Below are positions 1 through 5,460 of a stretch of DNA of 5,460 bases, piece after piece. Below the pieces are notes generated by a model. The model searched no databases. It saw only the letters and a program-made list of their open reading frames with translations, and was not told the origin of the DNA. The stretch comes from Alphaproteobacteria bacterium (GTDB lineage: Bacteria > Pseudomonadota > Alphaproteobacteria > Rhizobiales > Aestuariivirgaceae). The stretch's first letter is position 1. The number at the start of each line of letters is the position of its first letter. Made by a program: the position numbers and the translations under genes. The stretch spans positions 1 through 5,460 of the forward strand of contig VAZZ01000318.1 in the NCBI GenBank assembly GCA_005884715.1. Direction: 5' to 3'.

Positions 1-1288
1 CCGCGACGAGCGATAGTCCCAGGCCATTGCCCGACGTCGTGCGGCTCGCATCGAGCCGATAAAATCGCTGAAAGACTTTCTTCCTTTCTTCCGCCGGGAT
101 TCCGGGACCTGAATCGCAAACTTCAGCAAGGATACCGCTCTTGTCCGCACTCAGCTTGAGACTGATCCGCGTGTGGGCTGGTGTGTGATGAATTGAGTTC
201 TCTACCAGATTGGCAAACATCTGAACCAGCAGATCCTGATCTCCGACAACCTGGATATCAGGCTCGATCGAGGTTGCGAAGCCCTTTCCCTGGTCTTCCG
301 CCACTGCGCGATAGGCTTCGCCGACCCGTTCGAGGACCTGGGAAAGTTGCACGCGCTTGAAATTCTTGCGGCGCGAGCCGGATTCGACCTGCGCAATCCT
401 CAGGAGCCCTGAAGACAGCCTCAGAAGCCTGTCTGCCTCATGAATCGCGCTACCAATGGCTTTTTCGTACGCTTTCTTTGAATAGCCGGCCTGGATGCTC
501 GTTTCCAGTCCCTGCTTCAGACGGCTCAGGGGACTGCGCAGGTCGTGAGCGATGTTGGTGGTGACTTGCTTCAGGCTTTCAAGCAGCGACTCATTGCTGT
601 CGAACAGCCGATTGAGATTCGCCGACAACTGATCCATCTCGTCGGAGGTTCCCTCGATGGGGATCCTTTCCCTCAAGCGCCCCTGCATGATGGCAGAGCT
701 TGTAACATTGATCGCATCGATCTTGCTCAGGAACCTCCGGCTCGCAAAGATACCGGCAGCTATGGCAAGCACCAGGGCAATCAGCATCGACCATGCGAAA
801 GATGCGATTATCGCCTCCTGGGTCGCTATCATCACATAGGCATCTTGCCCCACGAACAGGAACGACCCATCATCGAACCTCGTCCCCTTGCCCCAAAGCT
901 CGTGATCCGGATCGGCAACAATCTGGGGGTCGTCGGTCTCGGCCTTGGTGAATGTCTTGACGAGCCAGTCCGCCTGGTCAGGGGCAGTCTTAAGATTGCC
1001 GGCCAGCCGTTTTCCGGCCGCATCGGCAAGATAGTAATACCTGGCGGAACCTGGGGAATTCCGCAGCCGCTCCTCGATGTCGTCTACAATGGAAAGTAAT
1101 CCGTCGCTCCTTACGTCTTGCGCCAGCGCCTGTGCGTCATCTTCGATTGACTGGCGCTCCTCATCGCGCATCGCTGAGCTTGCGGTGAAATACGTGATGA
1201 GGATGAGGAGCGTGAAGCACAGCGCAAAGATGGCTGCAAACATGACCGACAGGCGAAAGCTGGTCGTCCTGACCGCCCTAAACATCAT
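1..1288 (-). CDS. Sensor histidine kinase of a two-component system (3' end outside window)
   Basis: Inner-membrane sensor kinase that should autophosphorylate on a histidine and pass phosphate to the regulator encoded just upstream. 429 residues are visible and the frame is open to the window edge. Seen in order: membrane segment about 11-36, a periplasmic loop about 37-157, second membrane segment about 158-183, HAMP linker about 184-236, HisKA with the H-box NIAHDLRSPLSRLK (phospho-accepting His248), and a HATPase domain with N-box NLVENSIHHTP (358-370), G1 box DSGPGIP (392-398), F-box FQRFYRLD (406-413) and G2 box GNGLGLSLVA (420-429). Probably only a few dozen residues are missing. The start is ATG ATG, overlapping the regulator's stop by 11 bases with no strong ribosome site, so translational coupling is likely. 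The periplasmic loop matches no ligand-binding domain I recognise, so the signal is unknown. The family call is secure; a specific name is not. Confidence 0.95.
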   Translation of the reverse strand, partial: MMFRAVRTTSFRLSVMFAAIFALCFTLLILITYFTASSAMRDEERQSIEDDAQALAQDVRSDGLLSIVDDIEERLRNSPGSARYYYLADAAGKRLAGNLKTAPDQADWLVKTFTKAETDDPQIVADPDHELWGKGTRFDDGSFLFVGQDAYVMIATQEAIIASFAWSMLIALVLAIAAGIFASRRFLSKIDAINVTSSAIMQGRLRERIPIEGTSDEMDQLSANLNRLFDSNESLLESLKQVTTNIAHDLRSPLSRLKQGLETSIQAGYSKKAYEKAIGSAIHEADRLLRLSSGLLRIAQVESGSRRKNFKRVQLSQVLERVGEAYRAVAEDQGKGFATSIEPDIQVVGDQDLLVQMFANLVENSIHHTPAHTRISLKLSADKSGILAEVCDSGPGIPAEERKKVFQRFYRLDASRTTSGNGLGLSLVA

Positions 1289-1955
1289 TGCGGAGCGAAT
1301 AACCGACCCCGCGTACGGTGCGCACGAGCGGGGACTTGAATCCTTTGTCGATCTTTGCACGCAGACGGCTGATATGCGTCTCGACTACGCTGGTTAGCGG
1401 GTCGAAATGAAAGTCCCAGACATTCTCCAGCAGCATCGTGCGCGTAACCACTCTTCCTTCACTGCGCATCAGATATTCGAGAATCCGGAATTCCTGTGGC
1501 TGAAGGTCGATCGTCTTCCCCGCTCTGCGGACGCTGCGCTTCAACAAGTCCATTTCGAGATCCGCTGCGCGAAGCACGGTCTTGGTCTCGGATAATGGCG
1601 GCCGCCGCAGCAGGGCGGAAAGGCGGGCGAGCAATTCCGGTAGAGCAAATGGCTTGGTGAGATAGTCATCGGCGCCGGCATCAAGGCCTTCGACGCGGTC
1701 ATCGATACCTGACATCGTCGTGAGAAAAATGGCGGGTGCATTGTTGCCGGTGGATCTGAGCATCTTGACAACGCTGAGACCGTCCAGACGCGGCAGCATC
1801 CGGTCGACAATCAACACGTCATACTTTTCAGTGGCGGCAAGATATAACCCCTCCTCGCCCTCAGACGCACAATCGACGACGTAGCCATGTTCCTTCAGTC
1901 CCTTGCAAACGAACTGGGCGGTATCCTTGTCGTCCTCGATCAATAATGCGCGCAT
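1278..1955 (-). CDS. OmpR/PhoB-family DNA-binding response regulator
   Basis: Cytoplasmic transcription factor of 225 residues, the usual length for the family. The receiver domain (about 1-116) has the acidic pair Asp8/Asp9 in LLIEDD, phospho-acceptor Asp51 in LIVDRMLP, the switch threonine in FLTT (about 79-80) and Lys101 in YLTKPF. The C-terminal winged helix (about 127-222) carries the recognition-helix stretch VVETHISRLRAKID and the wing motif VRTVRGVGYSL. I chose the ATG at 1955 because the receiver begins there (MRALLIEDD). The frame stays open about 97 codons further upstream, but that stretch has no receiver-like sequence. The ribosome site is weak (GGA about 8 bases upstream). The gene is followed, with an 11-base overlap, by its presumed partner kinase. 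It resembles the QseB/TctD/CzcR-like group, which is not enough to assign a target. A repeat 200 bases upstream may be its own binding site. Confidence 0.96.
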   Translation of the reverse strand: MRALLIEDDKDTAQFVCKGLKEHGYVVDCASEGEEGLYLAATEKYDVLIVDRMLPRLDGLSVVKMLRSTGNNAPAIFLTTMSGIDDRVEGLDAGADDYLTKPFALPELLARLSALLRRPPLSETKTVLRAADLEMDLLKRSVRRAGKTIDLQPQEFRILEYLMRSEGRVVTRTMLLENVWDFHFDPLTSVVETHISRLRAKIDKGFKSPLVRTVRGVGYSLRNDV

Positions 1956-2156
1956 ATCTTTGGTCCAGCGTACTTGCTCCGACGGTTTGACGCTTTTTAC
2001 CAGCTCTTCATGTTCATGGAGAGCTTTGATTTGCTGGCGGGGCATTCTCTTTCGGCGAGCATTCAGGGCCATTTGTGCACAACTTTCCGACATCGGCAAT
2101 GCCGGGATTTCGATGTTTGCCCAAGCATACGCGGCAATGATTGGCGCAAGCCTTTC

Positions 2157-2178
2157 TGTAAGTTTACCAAATTGTAAG
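2157..2178 (-). promoter_or_regulatory. Candidate operator/promoter for the two-component operon
   Basis: On the plus strand TGTAAG occurs at 2157-2162 and again at 2173-2178, a direct repeat with a 16-base period. Between them TTAC (2164-2167) pairs with GTAA (2174-2177) as an inverted repeat, and GTAAGTTTAC (2158-2167) is itself nearly palindromic. Read on the minus strand, the second copy includes TACAAT (2176-2171), a one-mismatch -10 hexamer. A weak -35 (GTGTCA) lies about 15 bases upstream of it. OmpR-family regulators often bind tandem repeats overlapping their own promoter, so autoregulation is a reasonable inference. The match is short and could be chance in an A+T-richer patch. Confidence 0.3.
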
Positions 2179-2232
2179 CCACGAGGCAGATTGACACCCC
2201 TCGCGCTATCTTCAGCACTGTCCAGACCGGGG

Positions 2233-2251
2233 GCGGCTTTCCGCAAACCGC
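2233..2251 (-). other. Small stem-loop in the lptB-regulator gap
   Basis: The minus strand reads GCGGTTTGCGGAAAGCCGC, which can fold into a 7-pair stem (one G-U pair) with a 5-base loop. It lies about 70 bases after the lptB stop. A C-rich run rather than a U-tract follows, so it is not a standard intrinsic terminator. It could slow decay of the upstream mRNA or mean nothing. Confidence 0.3.
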
Positions 2252-2318
2252 AGACAGCGATCCTTGAAAGGGGGACTCACAGACTGTCGCATCAGGCGGC
2301 CTTCTAAGTCATCCTGCC

Positions 2319-3140
2319 TCAGAGACTGAAATCATCGCCGAGAAAGATGCGCCGCACATCGGTATTGTTGATGATTTCGTGCGGTGTGCCCTCGGTCAGG
2401 ACCTCACCTTCATGGATGATGAGCGCCCGGTCGATGAGTTCGAGCGTTTCACGGACGTTGTGATCCGTAATAAGCACTCCGATTCCCCGATCGGTGAGCT
2501 GTCGCACCATCTGGCGTATATCACCGATCGCAATCGGATCAATTCCGGCGAAGGGCTCATCAAGGAGCATGAATCGCGGGTGGGTGGCAAGGGCGCGGGC
2601 GATTTCCACCCGGCGACGCTCGCCGCCAGATAGCGCCACAGCTGGCGAATATCGTAAATGCGAGATGGAAAACTCATCGAGCAACTCACCCAACTCACTT
2701 TCGCGCCGCTTGCGGCTGGGCTCGACAAGCTCAAGCACGGCATGAATATTGTCCTCAACCGTGAGACTGCGGAAAATCGAACTTTCCTGGGGCAGATATC
2801 CGATACCAAGCCTGGCACGCCGATGCATGGGCAAGGTCGTGATATCCGTCCCGTCGAGGCTGATCGTACCCTGGTCCGCCGCGATCAGGCCGGTGATCAT
2901 GTAGAACACCGTCGTCTTGCCGGCGCCATTGGGTCCAAGCAGCCCCATGGCCTCGCCACGCTTCACGGACAGGCTGACCCCCCTGACCACCGGCCGGCCC
3001 CCAAAACTCTTGCCGAGCCCCATCACCACAAGGCCATCATCCGGCGGCAGATCCTCGGCGTGGGGCTGAGGCCCCCGCTCTGGTATCAGCCGTCCACGCC
3101 CTGAAGCCTTGTCCGGCTTGCGGGGCCGAACGACCGTCAT
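2319..3140 (-). CDS. lptB: LptB, ATPase of the lipopolysaccharide export ABC transporter
   Basis: Cytoplasmic ATP-binding subunit that, with LptF and LptG, extracts LPS from the inner membrane and pushes it along the LptC-LptA-LptD bridge. The protein has 273 residues. Walker A is GPNGAGKTT (69-77), the Q-loop is in YLPQESSIF (Gln118), the ABC signature is LSGGE (170-174), Walker B is FMLLDE (190-195) and the switch is His227 in ITDHN. FAGIDPIAIGDI and the ending FLGDDFSL are LptB-like and separate it from the related LivF/LivG ATPases. The start ATG overlaps the glycosyltransferase stop as ATGA, with GGTGA four bases upstream; a start at 3188 would give an unneeded 52-base overlap. About 35 residues precede the usual LptB start and are rich in Arg, Lys and Pro. 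Unusually, lptA, lptC and rpoN, the common neighbours, are absent here, so this may be a second copy or a relocated gene. Confidence 0.95.
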   Translation of the reverse strand: MTVVRPRKPDKASGRGRLIPERGPQPHAEDLPPDDGLVVMGLGKSFGGRPVVRGVSLSVKRGEAMGLLGPNGAGKTTVFYMITGLIAADQGTISLDGTDITTLPMHRRARLGIGYLPQESSIFRSLTVEDNIHAVLELVEPSRKRRESELGELLDEFSISHLRYSPAVALSGGERRRVEIARALATHPRFMLLDEPFAGIDPIAIGDIRQMVRQLTDRGIGVLITDHNVRETLELIDRALIIHEGEVLTEGTPHEIINNTDVRRIFLGDDFSL

Positions 3141-4978
3141 CGCTTCACCGTTCCGGCGAGGGAGTCTGTCCCATCTTCGGTATGGCAAGCTTCAAAAACC
3201 CGGATATAGCCATTTACCGAAGCTTCGGCTGAAAAGGCGCATGCTCTTTCGACCAGCGCCTGTCGGTCAACCGGCGTATCCAACGCAGCCAGGATGGCTT
3301 CAGCCAGGCGTTCCGGATCGCGGCAAGGCACCAGCCTGCCATATTTGCCTCCCTCGAGTATTTCCCATGGACCGCTCGGGCAATTGGTGCTGACGACCGG
3401 ACACCCGCATGCCAAGGCTTCGATGAGCACGGCCGGCAAGCCTTCCCATGCCGAAGACAGGACGAACATCGAAACCCGCGCCATCCAGGCAAAGGGATTT
3501 TCCGTGCGGCCGAAGAGGCAGACGTCATCCGCGATGCCAAGCGCCTCGATCATCTTCTGCAGGCGCGGGCGATCGCGGCCCTCGCCCAGCACCACCAGCC
3601 GCATGGGACGTTTCGCACGCGCCAGCGCAAAGGCCCTGATCAATGTCGGAAAATCCTTCTGCATGCGCAGACGTCCGACAGCGAGAAGTACTGGGGGCTC
3701 GCCCGGCGCGAGCCAGGGATGGTCGAGCGGAGCCCTGCTCCTCTCAGCTACAGTCCCGTCGAGCACCGGTTCGAACACCGTAGCGATGCGCTGGCGCGGC
3801 ATGCCGGAGAGGCGCGCCACCTCCTCGGCTACGCCGTCACCCACAGCGACGGTCGCCGAGGCCGGCGGAAAGACCAGACGCAGGAGCGCACGCAGATAGA
3901 GATCGACAATCGGACGCACCGGCCTCCACAAATTGAAATTGCCAGAGGGGAAATTGGTGGCGCGCAACACTAGCGGCATGGTCCGCCCGGCGATAAGCCA
4001 GGCGATGACCGCCGACAGCAGCACCCGGCTTGAGCCGGCGACAATCGTTCCAGGCTTCTCCGCCAGTAGATAGCGGGCAAATGCGACGGCACCGAGATAG
4101 ACCCTTACCGTGCGAGACGGCAAATGGCGGTAGAGGACGGCGTGCAGTCCTCCCCACCGGGGCGAATTCAATTCGATGAAACGCAGGCCCGGGGCCAAAA
4201 GCTCCCTGATCTTGGAGCGATCGTTGATGACCACAAAATCCACATCATAACCCAGCGCCGCCAGCCCGTTGGCAAGCGTCACCGCGCGACGCTGGGCGCC
4301 TCCGCCCGATAGTTTGTACATAAAAAAGGCGACGTGCCGCCGTCGCTCGTCGCGGCGAGTTGGCGTGAAGCCATTGCCGGCAAACGAACCGGCAATCGGT
4401 CTGGACACGAGGCGCAGTGCTTCCACGAATCCCAAGAGGAAGAAAGCCCTTACCAGCAGATCGGAAGCACTCTCGATCCACTCGAAGACCGGTGGTTCCC
4501 CGGATCCGCCATAATAGGTAGTTGCCAATATGCTGCGCACCACTTCCGCCAGTTGAATGGCGGTGCAGACCGCGAAGGACAGCCGCGCGGTGCCAAAGTC
4601 CTTTGATACGATTGGCGTCAGAGCCAGAATGAGGGCGGGCATAAGCCACAAGAACGAGATTGGAATATCGATCGGGCCAGCCTCCGCAATGTATTCGACC
4701 AGCGTCAACGCAAGAAACAGGCCTGCCATGCCGGTGAATGCCCGGCCAGCCGGTGAGCGCGGCTCGGCGCGGAAGCCGAGCAGGAGGCACGCGAACCCAA
4801 GCACAAGTCCCAGCATGAGGCCGAGAATATCGGCCGGTGATCCCAGCCTTTCGAGCGGTAGCTTCCACCAATACTGGATCGTCACGATGGTCATGATGGA
4901 AAAGAGAAGGAACCCCGCGATCCCGCTTGTAAAGCGGCCCGCCACATTTCTCGTCGCAAGATCCGTTGTTCTGGACAT
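3137..4978 (-). CDS. Membrane-anchored GT-B glycosyltransferase (GT4 type) with N-terminal multi-pass domain
   Basis: A 613-residue, two-part protein. Residues 1 to about 195 form a membrane domain with five or six hydrophobic segments (roughly 16-36, 49-69, 82-100, 105-124, 133-152, and a weaker one at 172-191). From about 214 a cytoplasmic GT-B fold follows. The N-terminal half has the glycine-rich YKLSGGGAQRRAVTLANGLA loop (221-240). The C-terminal nucleotide-sugar domain has VGRLRMQKDF (434-443), VLGEGRDRPRL (463-473) and the EX7E motif WEGLPAVLIEALACG with Glu512 and Glu520, followed by PVVSTNCPSGPWEIL. This pattern is typical of retaining GT4 enzymes of LPS, capsule and exopolysaccharide synthesis. 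The ATG at 4978 is chosen because AGAAGGA lies 9 bases upstream and the upstream gene ends at 4993. Donor and acceptor sugars cannot be read from the sequence. The neighbours suggest an envelope glycolipid as acceptor. Confidence 0.9.
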   Translation of the reverse strand: MSRTTDLATRNVAGRFTSGIAGFLLFSIMTIVTIQYWWKLPLERLGSPADILGLMLGLVLGFACLLLGFRAEPRSPAGRAFTGMAGLFLALTLVEYIAEAGPIDIPISFLWLMPALILALTPIVSKDFGTARLSFAVCTAIQLAEVVRSILATTYYGGSGEPPVFEWIESASDLLVRAFFLLGFVEALRLVSRPIAGSFAGNGFTPTRRDERRRHVAFFMYKLSGGGAQRRAVTLANGLAALGYDVDFVVINDRSKIRELLAPGLRFIELNSPRWGGLHAVLYRHLPSRTVRVYLGAVAFARYLLAEKPGTIVAGSSRVLLSAVIAWLIAGRTMPLVLRATNFPSGNFNLWRPVRPIVDLYLRALLRLVFPPASATVAVGDGVAEEVARLSGMPRQRIATVFEPVLDGTVAERSRAPLDHPWLAPGEPPVLLAVGRLRMQKDFPTLIRAFALARAKRPMRLVVLGEGRDRPRLQKMIEALGIADDVCLFGRTENPFAWMARVSMFVLSSAWEGLPAVLIEALACGCPVVSTNCPSGPWEILEGGKYGRLVPCRDPERLAEAILAALDTPVDRQALVERACAFSAEASVNGYIRVFEACHTEDGTDSLAGTVKR

Positions 4979-4987
4979 CGTTGCTAA

Positions 4988-4994
4988 TCCTTCT
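4988..4994 (-). promoter_or_regulatory. Ribosome binding site of the glycosyltransferase gene
   Basis: AGAAGGA on the minus strand, 9 bases before the ATG at 4978 and overlapping the TAG stop of the upstream hydroxylase gene. It decides the glycosyltransferase start in favour of 4978 over a longer version from 5161 that would lie over the hydroxylase reading frame. Confidence 0.75.
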
Positions 4995-5460
4995 ACCGCG
5001 CCCACTCGTCGGTATCTGACAGCTTTTCCAGATTCTGATCGGCGCGGCGGGTGGCAGCCTCGAAACGCTCTTCCATTGTTTGCATATTCTTCTTGGGTTC
5101 CTGGTAATAGGCCGTGAGCTTGAGCAGAGACACGAAGGTCTTGTTGAGTACGCGGCCCCACAATTTCATCGGCCGGTCGAAGTCGAACAGAAGAATGACA
5201 CGTTCATCATCCGTGTCATTCCACACTTCGTGCTCATAGGTGTCGTCAAACACGAAAATCTCACCCGGGCGCCAGACTTGGATCTTGTCGTCGACGCGCA
5301 TGCGGCATTTCTCGGCATCCTTCGGAATGATCAGACCGAGATGCGTGCGGAGAATGCCTTTCGATACGCCGCTATGGGCCGGAATGTGATAGCCGGGACT
5401 TAGGATCGAAAACAAGGCGGTCTGGAGATTGGGAATGCTCTCGAGAATCTTGGCTGTGAG
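4993..5460 (-). CDS. Aspartyl/asparaginyl beta-hydroxylase family oxygenase (5' end outside window)
   Basis: C-terminal 155 residues of an Fe(II)- and 2-oxoglutarate-dependent oxygenase; the frame is open to the window edge, so the TTG at 5415 is not the start. Numbering visible residues, the catalytic set is complete: His29 (HIPAHSG) and His77 (FDDTYEHEVW) match the two iron ligands, and Arg38 and His40 (ILRTHLGL) with Arg87 match the 2-oxoglutarate-binding residues of the family. The spacings H-x8-R-x-H and H-x9-R agree with human ASPH as I remember it. This fold includes LpxO, which hydroxylates a secondary acyl chain of lipid A, and protein hydroxylases. The tail after about residue 95 has a mildly hydrophobic patch (LNKTFVSLLKLTAYY), then a charged, probably helical end. 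The glycosyltransferase and lptB downstream favour a lipid or envelope substrate, but this is inference; lpxO cannot be assigned. Confidence 0.92.
   Translation of the reverse strand, partial: LTAKILESIPNLQTALFSILSPGYHIPAHSGVSKGILRTHLGLIIPKDAEKCRMRVDDKIQVWRPGEIFVFDDTYEHEVWNDTDDERVILLFDFDRPMKLWGRVLNKTFVSLLKLTAYYQEPKKNMQTMEERFEAATRRADQNLEKLSDTDEWAR

Larger units (their letters stand above)
1956..2318. other. Intergenic region between lptB and the response regulator gene
   Basis: 363 bases without a convincing gene. One minus-strand frame, continuous with the regulator, is open across most of it, but its translation resembles nothing I know and its farthest start is a TTG, so I treat it as non-coding leader. 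The stretch holds a hairpin near 2233-2251, a repeated TGTAAG element at 2157-2178, and about 200 bases of leader between that element and the regulator start. No T-rich run follows any stem on the minus strand, so no intrinsic terminator for the lptB operon is evident. Confidence 0.6.

Noticed and set aside
545..1099. Long plus-strand open frame (184 codons) opposite the histidine kinase
   Set aside because: The minus strand here encodes a kinase with all its expected motifs in order. The plus-strand translation resembles no protein family and is a typical G+C-rich antisense shadow.
2191..2196. Perfect TTGACA on the plus strand as a -35 box
   Set aside because: No acceptable -10 lies 16-18 bases downstream (the A+T-rich TATCTT is only 10 away), and no plus-strand gene follows.
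2233..2251. The hairpin as a rho-independent terminator for the lptB operon
   Set aside because: On the minus strand it is followed by C-rich sequence, not a U-tract, and on the plus strand there is no gene to terminate.
2319..3140. Branched-chain amino-acid transporter ATPase (LivF/LivG) as the identity of the ABC protein
   Set aside because: The YLPQESSIF, LSGGERRRVEIARAL and FAGIDPIAIGDI motifs and the FLGDDFSL ending are LptB-type, and no permease or binding-protein gene lies alongside.
3294..3899. Plus-strand open frame of 201 codons opposite the glycosyltransferase
   Set aside because: Its translation is rich in Arg, Ser and Pro with no domain pattern, and the opposite strand has clear GT-B motifs.
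4557..5117. Plus-strand open frame of 186 codons across the glycosyltransferase/hydroxylase junction
   Set aside because: It spans two recognisable minus-strand genes and their junction and has no recognisable content.
4979..5161. A longer glycosyltransferase starting at 5161
   Set aside because: The extra 61 residues would lie over the end of the hydroxylase gene in another frame. The ATG at 4978 has a good ribosome site at the right distance.

Overview
The window (about 58% G+C by eye) carries five protein-coding genes, all on the minus strand, so they read from high to low coordinates. Protein style suggests an alphaproteobacterium, probably of the Rhizobiales/Hyphomicrobiales: LptB has an N-terminal extension, the OmpR-type regulator and kinase resemble rhizobial ones, and the aspartyl-hydroxylase-like enzyme has a basic/acidic tail. 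This is a judgement from sequence style, not a database result. No rRNA, tRNA, CRISPR array, insertion sequence or phage gene was found.

Region 1 (about 5460 down to 2319) is a tight cell-envelope operon. It starts with the C-terminal 155 residues of an aspartyl/asparaginyl beta-hydroxylase family Fe(II)/2-oxoglutarate oxygenase (the family of lipid A hydroxylase LpxO), whose 5' end lies outside the window. After a 14-base gap comes a 613-residue protein with an N-terminal multi-pass membrane domain fused to a GT-B, family-4-type glycosyltransferase. That gene overlaps by 4 bases (ATGA) an lptB gene for the ATPase of the lipopolysaccharide export machine. Together they suggest modification, glycosylation and export of an envelope glycolipid, most simply LPS.

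Region 2 (2318-1956) is a 363-base gap with no convincing gene. It holds a small hairpin (2233-2251) and a TGTAAG direct repeat with an embedded inverted repeat (2157-2178) overlapping a possible -10 element. This is the best candidate promoter/operator for the downstream regulators.

Region 3 (1955 down to 1) is a two-component system: an OmpR/PhoB-type response regulator (225 residues) and, overlapping it by 11 bases, a membrane sensor histidine kinase whose last residues run off the window. The kinase has two membrane segments, a periplasmic loop of about 120 residues, HAMP, HisKA and HATPase domains. Whether it controls the envelope operon is not shown by the sequence.

Nothing here is clearly a novel defence or mobile system. 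The most interesting points are the membrane-domain/glycosyltransferase fusion and the hydroxylase-glycosyltransferase-lptB grouping, in which lptB is not next to lptA, lptC or rpoN.
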